A stretch of DNA of 16,270 bases from Sva-07 sp031398325. GTDB taxonomy: Bacteria; Actinomycetota; Acidimicrobiia; Acidimicrobiales; Ilumatobacteraceae. Location of the stretch: assembly GCA_031398325.1 (NCBI GenBank), contig JANNNB010000204.1, forward strand, positions 1-16,270, read 5' to 3'. Below are positions 7,341 through 14,104 of this stretch, one piece after another; positions within the stretch are counted from its first letter, which is position 1, and each line of letters opens with the position of its first letter. Below the pieces are notes generated by a model that ran no database searches, was not told where the DNA came from, and worked only from the letters and a program-made list of their open reading frames with translations. The position numbers and the translations under genes are program-made.

Positions 7341-7415
7341 GCGAAGACGCGTGGTGGGTGTGGCGCACGGCCTGGTCGGACGGGCGGGTTCGTTCGGCAT
7401 CTGGCCGGGTCGAGC

Positions 7416-7958
7416 TCAGTCGAGTGGTGCTTCGGGCATCGCGCAGTAGAACGGATCGCGGCCGGAACCGGCGTGGTACTCGTACTCGACCCCCTCGTGG
7501 ACCAGCACGATGCGGGTTCCGGGGGTGAGCACCTGCGTGTACTGCATGCCCTTGGCCGGGCAACCCAGCGATCCGTTGCGCCATGTCACCTCGTCGACCG
7601 ACACGACCGCGATCGTGGCGGCGTCGGTACTTGATCCGCCGATGCGTTCAGCCAGGTCGGCGATCGCGACATCGGCCATCTGCTGGGCGCTCGGAGTCAG
7701 CGCCCCACCCGCATCGGCGGCGTTCGGTTCGGTCGCAGCGGGCACGGTTCGCGGTGGGTCGGACGTCGCATCGACCTCGGGGGGCGGAGTGGACGGTTCG
7801 GGTTCGCTCACGGTGGGAGCCTCCGTGTCTGGCGACGTCGCTGGCGTCGTCGCTGGAGTGGTGTCCGACGTGTCGGCGGGATCGGACCCACACGCTACGA
7901 CAGCGGTCGCCAGTGCAGCGACGAGCGCGATCGTGGGAAGCCGGCGACGAATCCTCAT
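7416..7958 (-). CDS. Small lipoprotein with a conserved C-terminal domain of unknown function
   Basis: 180 residues. The N terminus MRIRRRLPTIALVAALATAVVAC is a lipoprotein signal peptide with lipobox VVAC (Cys23). Residues 24-90 form a Thr/Pro/Ser/Asp-rich, low-complexity tether. The folded part (about 91-178) begins ADLAERIGG and carries the conserved-looking stretch VTWRNGSLGCPAKGMQYTQ, then LTPGTRIVLVHEGVEYEYHAG and a final YC. I recognise this pattern (W-x-[DN]-G-S-L-G-C-P and YEYH) from uncharacterised bacterial lipoproteins but know no function. The domain has only two cysteines, which may form a disulfide. It is 90 nt downstream of the FtsH-like gene with palindrome copy 3 between, so it may be read through from that gene. 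No Shine-Dalgarno or clear promoter was found. Confidence 0.85.
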   Translation of the reverse strand: MRIRRRLPTIALVAALATAVVACGSDPADTSDTTPATTPATSPDTEAPTVSEPEPSTPPPEVDATSDPPRTVPAATEPNAADAGGALTPSAQQMADVAIADLAERIGGSSTDAATIAVVSVDEVTWRNGSLGCPAKGMQYTQVLTPGTRIVLVHEGVEYEYHAGSGRDPFYCAMPEAPLD

Positions 7959-8013
7959 GCGACTTCGACGTTCGCCGACCCATGACCGGTTCCGGCTCGT
8001 TCCGCCGACTTGC

Positions 8014-8050
8014 GAGTTGGTGCGCGGTGCCTGACCCCGCGCACCAACTC
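8014..8050. repeat. Intergenic palindrome, copy 3 (REP-like), overlapping the FtsH-like stop codon
   Basis: The 14-base arms (8014-8027, 8037-8050) and loop TGCCTGACC are identical to copy 1 apart from the outer pair, which is G-C here. It overlaps two bases of the stop codon (8049-8051) of the FtsH-like gene and sits before the co-directional lipoprotein gene. It could attenuate read-through or protect the 3' end of the protease mRNA. Confidence 0.9.
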
Positions 8051-9833
8051 AGGCTGCGGGGACGGGGGTGATGCGGATCGGGCCGCGGCGCTCGGTGATG
8101 TCGGTGTAGGAACGCACGATCGCCTTGATCGCCTCACCGTCGAGTTCGTCGTTCTCGCACAAGCCGTCGGCGATGTCGTACAAGGCCTGCTGGTAGTTGG
8201 ACACCATCCACGCAGCGCGCTCGGCACCCTCCACCATGTACGCCTCCGCCGCCTCGCGGCTCGGTTCGTCGGAGAGCACCTTGGCGACGAGATTCGCCGC
8301 AGTCGGCATCGACGCCGCCTCCAGGCTGAGCAGCCCGGGGCCGTTGCCGAGCTGGCCGACCAGTTGTGCCGCGATCGTCGTCGCGGCCGCAAGGTCGGAC
8401 GAGATACCGCTGCTGGCCTCGCCGTACTCCTGCTCCTCGGCGGCACGACCGGCGAGGGCGACGGTGATCAGGTCCTTCGCCTCGGTCGGCGTGCGCAAGA
8501 AGCGCTCCTCGGCGTCACCGTGGGCGACGAGTCCGAGCGCCGACGACCGGCGCAGGATCGAGGCCACCTTCACGTCGCGGCGGGTGAGCACCGCGGTGAG
8601 TGCATGACCGGCTTCGTGGATGGCGATGCGCCGACGCTCGTCGGGGTGGTAGCCCATCTCCTGCGCGATGCCGACTTCGGTGATGAGCTGTGCTTCGAGC
8701 ACGTCGCTCACGGTCATGCTCGTGCGCTGATAGCGCAATGCGATGATCAGCGCCTCGTCGAGCAGCTTCTCGATCCGCACGGGGGTGTAGCCGGCGGTGT
8801 GGTCGGCGATCAGGCTGGCGGTCACCTCGTCGACGTGATTCTTCTTCCCCAGGTAGTACTCGGCGATCGCCATGCGATCCGTGCGGGCGGGCAGGTTGAA
8901 CGTGATGACCCGGTCGAAGCGCCCCGGGCGCATCAAGGCAGGGTCGAGGTCGGCGGCCCGGTTCGTCGACGCCACGATCAGCACGTTGGCGGCCTTGCGG
9001 GTCGGGCGAGGGCGGCGTCGGGCGTCGGGCAGGAATCCGTTGATCCAGTCGATCCACCACGCCTTGAACTTCTGTGAACCGGTCGGCAGGTCGAAGCTCT
9101 GCATCTGGACGAGCAGCTCGTTGACGACACCGACGATGCCTTCACGCATCGAGCCGGTGTTCATGCCGCTGCGGGCGCCACCGATGGCGTCGAACTCCTC
9201 GATGTAGCCGATCGCCCCGCCCTCGTCACGAGCCGCCTTGCGCAGCGCCTTGAAGTACGAACGGATCTTCTTGTTCGTCTGGCCGTAGTACATCGACTGG
9301 AACTCGCTCGCCGAGACGAACAGGAACGGCACCCCGGCCTCGGCCGCCATCGCCTTGGCCAGGTGGGTCTTACCGGTGCCCGGCAGGCCCTCGAACATGA
9401 CGCCTCGACGGGCACTGCCGCCCATTTCACGTTCGAAGGTCTCGGACGCGAGGAACAGGTTCAGGCTGTCGATTGCCTCGCGCTTGGTCTGATCGGCACC
9501 CACCACGTCGTCGAGGCGGACGTTGGAGTCGCCGGGGCGCAGCAGCGTGTGTGGTGACCTCCCTGCGGTCAGGAACGGAATGAAGATGACCGTGCCGAGG
9601 ATCAGGATCAAGCCGACGGCGATGATGATCTCCGGGTTCCCCATGAGCCATCCCGGGATGCCGAGGCGGATGATGTTGCCCGTCACGAGCCGATAGAGCA
9701 ACCAGGCGAGGATCGGTGTCAGGACGTACAGGGCCCGCTTGAGGCGGCGCTGGCGCATGCGTTCGCGGTTTGCCGTGGCATCGATGTCGTTGCCGCGAAG
9801 CATCTCGCCCCTGCTCAGCTGTTCGATCTGCAT
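8049..9833 (-). CDS. FtsH-like membrane-anchored AAA+ ATPase and zinc metalloprotease (M41 family), divergent
   Basis: 594 residues from the start preceded by GGAGG. Two hydrophobic segments (about 34-50 and 69-88) are joined by only some 18 residues, so the extracytoplasmic domain of classical FtsH is missing. The AAA+ module has Walker A GLPGTGKT (149-156), a pore-loop stretch SMYYGQTNKK (180-189) where FtsH usually has a MFVGVGA-like motif, Walker B YIEEFDAIG (210-218) with Glu in place of the first Asp, a Trp-rich basic insertion (about 249-281), and the second region of homology ASTNRAADLDPALMRPGRFDR. The protease part has HEAGH (406-410) and a likely third zinc ligand Asp480 in SSGISSDLAA. 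Known FtsH enzymes degrade membrane and short-lived cytosolic proteins. This looks like a paralogue rather than the housekeeping FtsH. It is transcribed divergently from kgd. An upstream ATG at 9845 or 9878 is possible but lacks a ribosome site. Confidence 0.9.
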   Translation of the reverse strand: MQIEQLSRGEMLRGNDIDATANRERMRQRRLKRALYVLTPILAWLLYRLVTGNIIRLGIPGWLMGNPEIIIAVGLILILGTVIFIPFLTAGRSPHTLLRPGDSNVRLDDVVGADQTKREAIDSLNLFLASETFEREMGGSARRGVMFEGLPGTGKTHLAKAMAAEAGVPFLFVSASEFQSMYYGQTNKKIRSYFKALRKAARDEGGAIGYIEEFDAIGGARSGMNTGSMREGIVGVVNELLVQMQSFDLPTGSQKFKAWWIDWINGFLPDARRRPRPTRKAANVLIVASTNRAADLDPALMRPGRFDRVITFNLPARTDRMAIAEYYLGKKNHVDEVTASLIADHTAGYTPVRIEKLLDEALIIALRYQRTSMTVSDVLEAQLITEVGIAQEMGYHPDERRRIAIHEAGHALTAVLTRRDVKVASILRRSSALGLVAHGDAEERFLRTPTEAKDLITVALAGRAAEEQEYGEASSGISSDLAAATTIAAQLVGQLGNGPGLLSLEAASMPTAANLVAKVLSDEPSREAAEAYMVEGAERAAWMVSNYQQALYDIADGLCENDELDGEAIKAIVRSYTDITERRGPIRITPVPAA

Positions 9834-9838
9834 GTGAT

Positions 9839-9843
9839 CCTCC
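9839..9843 (-). promoter_or_regulatory. Ribosome binding site GGAGG that decides the start of the FtsH-like gene
   Basis: On the coding strand GGAGG is followed by ATCAC and then the ATG at 9833, an ideal spacing of 5 nt. The in-frame ATG at 9845 overlaps this site and has no Shine-Dalgarno of its own, so 9833 is preferred. Confidence 0.75.
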
Positions 9844-9915
9844 ATGTTGCGGGGCGTGGTCGCCGGTACGTCACGCACCGTAGTCCCGGAACGCCCTGCG
9901 TGGTAAGGCGTGCCA

Positions 9916-9933
9916 GGTCAAGGCTTGGTCAAG
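9916..9933. repeat. Direct repeat GGTCAAG, two copies 11 bp apart
   Basis: GGTCAAG occurs at 9916-9922 and 9927-9933, one helical turn apart, in the 183-nt divergent gap between the FtsH-like gene and kgd. On the minus strand each reads CTTGACC, containing a TTGACC that resembles a -35 box for the FtsH-like gene. It may be a regulator site, a promoter element or both. No convincing -10 could be assigned. Confidence 0.35.
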
Positions 9934-9951
9934 ATTCTGATCCGCCAGCAG

Positions 9952-9975
9952 CCGTCCGGCGATCCGTCCGGCGAC
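9952..9975. repeat. Tandem 12-bp repeat in the kgd upstream region
   Basis: CCGTCCGGCGAT (9952-9963) is followed directly by CCGTCCGGCGAC (9964-9975), 11 of 12 bases identical. It lies just upstream of the presumed -35 of kgd. It may be a regulator site or a chance slippage product. Confidence 0.4.
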
Positions 9976-9979
9976 CGGT

Positions 9980-10009
9980 CTGAAGTGGCGGGGGGCTCGG
10001 CGGTACGCT
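9980..10009 (+). promoter_or_regulatory. Putative kgd promoter (leaderless type)
   Basis: A -10-like TACGCT (10004-10009) is 7 nt before the GTG start at 10017, so transcription would begin on the start codon; no Shine-Dalgarno is present. A weak -35-like CTGAAG (9980-9985) is 18 nt upstream. The spacing closely parallels that of the aldo/keto reductase gene. Confidence 0.45.
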
Positions 10010-10016
10010 GACCCAC

Positions 10017-13000
10017 GTGGCAGCAGCAAACGGTCAAGGGTCTGGGTTCGGTGCGAACTCGTGGCTCGTCGAAGAGATGTACGAGCAGTTCGTGCACGAT
10101 CCCAGTTCGGTGAGCGACTCCTGGCAGGAGTTCTTCGCCGACTATCGCTCCCGGACCCCGGCCGTGGCAGCAGCCGCTGCGGCTTCACCACACGTGCGCG
10201 AGATCGCGGTCGGCCACGGTGCGCCACCGCCCGTGGCCGCACCCGCGGCCTCGCCGAAACCGGCACCGGTCGCGTCGGCCACGCCGGCCCCGGCGGAGGT
10301 CTCCGCAGAGCCGGCGGAAGAGCCCGGCAAGCCGATCCGTGGCGCCGGCGCAGCGATCGCCGCGAACATGGAACGCAGTCTCGAGGTGCCCACGGCGACC
10401 AGCTTCCGTAATGTGCCCGCCAAGCTGCTCGAGGTCAACCGCAAGGTCATCAACGGGTTTCGCGAACGCACCGGTCTGACCCAGGTCCGCTTCACCCACC
10501 TGACCGGCTACGCCATCGTGCGCGCGATCGCCGACGAGGTTCCGGGGATGAAGAACACCTTCCTCGAGGGCGCCGACGGAAAGCCGCGCCTCGTCGTCAA
10601 CGACCACATCAACATGGGCCTCGCCGTCGACGTCTCCAAGGCGGACGGCAGCCGGACGCTCGTCGTGCCCGTGGTGCGCAACGCCGACACGCTCGACTTC
10701 GCCGGGTTCCTCACGGCCTACGAGGAGATCATCCGCAAGGTCAAGAGCAACAAGCTGACGATCGAAGACTTCCAGGGTGCGAACGTCTCGCTCACCAACC
10801 CAGGCACGATCGGAACCGTCCAATCGGTGCCGCGCCTGATGCCAGGCCAGGGCGTGATCGTCGGCGTCGGCAGCATCGACTACCCGGCCGAATTCGAGGG
10901 TGCCGACCGCACGAACCTCAGCTCGTTCGGGGTGAGCAAGGTCGTCACGATCACGAGCACCTACGACCATCGCATCATCCAGGGCGCCGAGTCGGGCACC
11001 TTCCTGAAGCGCGTGCACGAGCTGTTGCTCGGCGACCACGGCTTCTACGACGACATCTTCCACTCGCTCGGCATGCCGTACGAGGCCGTCAAGTGGCGCC
11101 CCGACACGAACCCGATCGACCGTGAAGAGGCCATGCTCGCCAAGCAGATGGCGGTCGCCAAACTCGTGCGCGTCCACCGCGTGCGTGGTCACCTGATCGC
11201 CGACCTCGATCCGCTCCGTTGGAAGGAGCCCCAGACCCCGCGCGAACTCGACCCCGCCACCTACGGGCTCACCATCTGGGACCTCGATCGCGAGTTCCTG
11301 ACCGACGGTGTCGGCGGCGTCGACAAGATGCGCCTCGGGGACCTGCTCGGTGTGCTGCGCGATGCGTACTGCCGCACGATCGGCGTCGAATACATGCACA
11401 TCCAGAACACGGACGAGCAGCAGTGGATCCAGGCCAAGGTCGAAGGAACGCACGAGCAGCCGTCCAAGGAACAGAAGGACCGCATCCTCGAGCGGCTCAA
11501 CGCCGCCGAATCGTTCGAGAAGTTCCTCGCCACGAAGTACGTCGGCACGAAGCGATTCGGGATCGAAGGCGCCGAGTCGGCGATCCCGATCCTCGACGAG
11601 ATCCTGTCGAACGCGGCTGACGTCGGCTTCGACGGCGCGGCACTCGGTATGGCCCACCGTGGCCGGCTCAACGTGTTGTCGAACATCATGGGCAAGAGTT
11701 ACGAGGCGATCTTCTCCGAGTTCGAAGGCCATGTCGACCCGACCACCGTGCAGGGTTCCGGCGATGTGAAGTACCACCTCGGCATGAAGGGCAAGTACGT
11801 CAGCCCCTCCGGCGCCGACATCCCCGTCGAGCTGGCCGCGAACCCGAGCCATCTCGAAACGGTCGGACCGATCGTGCTCGGCATGGTGCGCGCCCAGCAG
11901 GACCAGATCGAACCTCCCGGCGGGTTCACGGTGCTGCCCGTGTTGATCCACGGCGACGCGGCGTTCGCCGGCCAGGGTGTCGTCGCCGAAGGGCTCGCGA
12001 TGAGCGACATCGGTGGCTACCGGATCGGTGGCACCATCCACCTCATCATCAACAATCAGATCGGCTTCACCACCGCGCCGCTGTACGCCCGATCGTCGAT
12101 CTATTGCTCCGACGTCGCGAAGACGATCCAGGCGCCGATCTTCCACGTCAACGGCGACGATCCCGAAGCCTGTGTGAAGGTGGCCAAGCTCGCGTGGGAG
12201 TACCGCCAGACGTTCCACAAGGACGTCGTGATCGACATGGTCTGCTACCGCCGCTACGGCCACAACGAGGGCGACGATCCGAGCTACACGCAGCCGCTCA
12301 TGTACAAGGCGATCGCCGAGCGTCGGAGCGTTCGAAAGCTGTACGTCGAGACCCTGGTGAAGCGTGGCGACATCACGATCGAAGAGGCGGAGAAGGCGCT
12401 CGTCGACTTCCACGACAAGCTGCAGGTCTCCCTCGACGAGACCCGCTCACACGCGCCGGAGAACGCCAAGGCGCCGCGTCCACCGAAGCCACTCGGTGTG
12501 CTCCCGCACATCGAGACCGGTGTCGACCGTTCGGTCGTCGATGCGGTCTTCGCCAAGCTGACCGACTATCCGGAGGGGTTCACGATCCACCCGAAGTTGG
12601 GCAAGCAGTTCGAGAGCCGTTCGGCACTGTACGAGCAGGGTGAAGTCGATTGGGCGACCGGTGAAGCACTGGCGATCGGCTCACTCGTGCTCGAAGGGCA
12701 CCCCGTGCGCCTTTCCGGGCAGGACTCGCGTCGCGGGACGTTCAGCCAGCGGCATTCCGCGTTGATCGACTACGAGACCGGCGAGCCGTGGATCCCACTC
12801 GATCACCTCGACGGAGCCGAAGCACACTTCTGGGTGTTCGATTCGTTGCTGTCGGAGTACGCGGCGATGGGTTTCGAGTACGGCTACAGCCACGCCAACA
12901 GCCACGCGCTGGTCATGTGGGAGGCGCAGTTCGGCGACTTCGTCAACGGTGCGCAGATCATCATCGACCAGTACATCGTGGCTGCGGAAGACAAGTGGGA

Positions 13001-13667
13001 CCAACAGAACGGTCTCGTGCTCCTCCTGCCCCACGGCTACGAAGGTCAGGGCCCGGAGCACAGCTCCGCACGCATCGAGCGGTTCCTGACGCTTGCCGCC
13101 GAGGACAACATGCAGATCGTCAACGCGACGACTGCAGCGAACTATTTCCACCTACTCCGGCGGCAGGTCCACTCGCTGCGCCAGACGCCCCTGATCGTCT
13201 TCACGCCCAAACAGGGTCTGCGCATGAAGCAGACGCGGTCACACGTCGACGAGCTCACCCACGGTTCGTTCCAGGAGATCCTCGACGACCCGGGCCAGAT
13301 CGATGCCGACTCGGTCACCCGGATCGTCTTCTGCTCGGGCAAGGTCGCGTGGGACGCGATCGCCGCCCGCGACGAGCGTCAGGCGCCCGCGGCCATCGTG
13401 CGCGTCGAGCAGCTCTACCCGCTGCCGACCGTGCAGATGTTCGAGATCCTGAAGAAGTACCCGAACGCGAGAGAACTCCGTTGGCTCCAGGAGGAGCCCG
13501 AGAACATGGGCCCGTGGAACTTCATCGAGCGACACACGTGGCGCATCAAGGAACAGGGGTACGACCTGCAGCACGTCGCCCGTGTCGAGTCGGGCAGCCC
13601 GGCCACCGGCTCGAAGACCATCCACGACCAGGAACTTGCCGACCTCATGGACCGCGTCTTCGGCTGA
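10017..13667 (+). CDS. kgd: Multifunctional 2-oxoglutarate decarboxylase/dehydrogenase (fused E2-like and E1 domains)
   Basis: 1216 residues, close to mycobacterial Kgd and corynebacterial OdhA. It feeds the TCA cycle by decarboxylating 2-oxoglutarate with thiamine diphosphate and passing the succinyl group on in the cytosolic dehydrogenase complex. The N terminus FGANSWLVEEMYEQFVHDP is the family's E1 assembly helix; an Ala/Pro-rich linker (about 48-105) follows, then an acyltransferase domain (about 107-345) with the E2 signature YDHRIIQGAESG (His318). There is no lipoyl domain, as is normal for this fusion. The E1 part shows MAHRGRLNVL (His547), KYHLGM (His587), the thiamine-diphosphate motif GDAAFAGQG (646-654) and NNQIGFTT (679-686). 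In relatives the FHA protein GarA/OdhI inhibits the enzyme; no such gene is in view. The GTG start is the only one that preserves the conserved N terminus. The stop is 5 nt from the converging SnoaL-like gene's stop. Confidence 0.97.
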   Translation: MAAANGQGSGFGANSWLVEEMYEQFVHDPSSVSDSWQEFFADYRSRTPAVAAAAAASPHVREIAVGHGAPPPVAAPAASPKPAPVASATPAPAEVSAEPAEEPGKPIRGAGAAIAANMERSLEVPTATSFRNVPAKLLEVNRKVINGFRERTGLTQVRFTHLTGYAIVRAIADEVPGMKNTFLEGADGKPRLVVNDHINMGLAVDVSKADGSRTLVVPVVRNADTLDFAGFLTAYEEIIRKVKSNKLTIEDFQGANVSLTNPGTIGTVQSVPRLMPGQGVIVGVGSIDYPAEFEGADRTNLSSFGVSKVVTITSTYDHRIIQGAESGTFLKRVHELLLGDHGFYDDIFHSLGMPYEAVKWRPDTNPIDREEAMLAKQMAVAKLVRVHRVRGHLIADLDPLRWKEPQTPRELDPATYGLTIWDLDREFLTDGVGGVDKMRLGDLLGVLRDAYCRTIGVEYMHIQNTDEQQWIQAKVEGTHEQPSKEQKDRILERLNAAESFEKFLATKYVGTKRFGIEGAESAIPILDEILSNAADVGFDGAALGMAHRGRLNVLSNIMGKSYEAIFSEFEGHVDPTTVQGSGDVKYHLGMKGKYVSPSGADIPVELAANPSHLETVGPIVLGMVRAQQDQIEPPGGFTVLPVLIHGDAAFAGQGVVAEGLAMSDIGGYRIGGTIHLIINNQIGFTTAPLYARSSIYCSDVAKTIQAPIFHVNGDDPEACVKVAKLAWEYRQTFHKDVVIDMVCYRRYGHNEGDDPSYTQPLMYKAIAERRSVRKLYVETLVKRGDITIEEAEKALVDFHDKLQVSLDETRSHAPENAKAPRPPKPLGVLPHIETGVDRSVVDAVFAKLTDYPEGFTIHPKLGKQFESRSALYEQGEVDWATGEALAIGSLVLEGHPVRLSGQDSRRGTFSQRHSALIDYETGEPWIPLDHLDGAEAHFWVFDSLLSEYAAMGFEYGYSHANSHALVMWEAQFGDFVNGAQIIIDQYIVAAEDKWDQQNGLVLLLPHGYEGQGPEHSSARIERFLTLAAEDNMQIVNATTAANYFHLLRRQVHSLRQTPLIVFTPKQGLRMKQTRSHVDELTHGSFQEILDDPGQIDADSVTRIVFCSGKVAWDAIAARDERQAPAAIVRVEQLYPLPTVQMFEILKKYPNARELRWLQEEPENMGPWNFIERHTWRIKEQGYDLQHVARVESGSPATGSKTIHDQELADLMDRVFG

Positions 13668-13672
13668 CCCGT

Positions 13673-14104
13673 CTACAGGCCGTCCGCCAACAGTCCGAAC
13701 TGGCGGTAGACCTCGGCGGCGTCCCAGAAGCTGCGGACCTCGACGACTTTGCCGCCGGCGACCTTGTAGATGTCCACGCCTTCCATGGTGATCCGCTCGC
13801 CGGTGGGGTCGGGGGCGATGTCGCCGTACGAGCCGGTGTGGGTCCCGACGGTGCGCCACCACAGCACGACCTGATCGCCGGCTTCGATGAGCTCGACGAT
13901 CTCGGTGGAAACGTCGTCGAACGCACCTTGGTAGCGCTCGACGTCCTCGCGCATCACTGCGATGGTCGAGCCCTCGAAGCCGGTCATCACGGTGCGGGCG
14001 TCGGGCGAGATGTAGCGGTCGATCGCCGTCGGGTCGCTGTCACCCCACAACTCGAGGTGCATCGTGCGCACCAGTGCGCCCGGGGTCAGTTCGTCGTCGT
14101 TCAT
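13673..14104 (-). CDS. SnoaL/NTF2-like small fold protein
   Basis: 143 residues, the usual length for the cone-shaped NTF2-like fold. It opens with a helical ALVRTMHLELWGDSDPTAIDRYISPDARTVM segment, typical of SnoaL-like proteins, and closes with strands GERITMEGVDIYKVAGGKVVEVRSFWD. Members include polyketide cyclases, ketosteroid isomerase relatives, dehydratases and small subunits of ring-hydroxylating oxygenases. An Asp/His pair of the SnoaL cyclase kind cannot be assigned with confidence. Its ATG overlaps the stop of the Rieske gene (ATGA), and an AGGAG lies within the Rieske 3' end, so the two are translationally coupled. It may act on the Rieske product or assist that enzyme (inference). 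Confidence 0.82.
   Translation of the reverse strand: MNDDELTPGALVRTMHLELWGDSDPTAIDRYISPDARTVMTGFEGSTIAVMREDVERYQGAFDDVSTEIVELIEAGDQVVLWWRTVGTHTGSYGDIAPDPTGERITMEGVDIYKVAGGKVVEVRSFWDAAEVYRQFGLLADGL

Noticed and set aside
3064..8050. Possibility that the repeated palindromes are a CRISPR array or att sites
   Set aside because: The copies are about 0.7-4.2 kb apart with genes between them, there are no regular spacers, and no Cas, integrase or transposase gene is in the window.
8010..9077. 355-codon plus-strand open frame antisense to the FtsH-like gene, starting inside palindrome copy 3
   Set aside because: Its opening residues are just a translation of the palindrome, and the rest is the reverse of the protease gene.
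10017..11050. Apparent truncation of the kgd acyltransferase domain because no lipoyl domain is present
   Set aside because: Absence of the lipoyl domain is the normal state of the actinobacterial fused enzyme, and total length and catalytic motifs agree with the family.
10185..12413. 742-codon open frame on the minus strand inside kgd
   Set aside because: It mirrors the kgd codon structure, has biased His/Val/Asp/Glu content without any motif, and kgd itself is certain.
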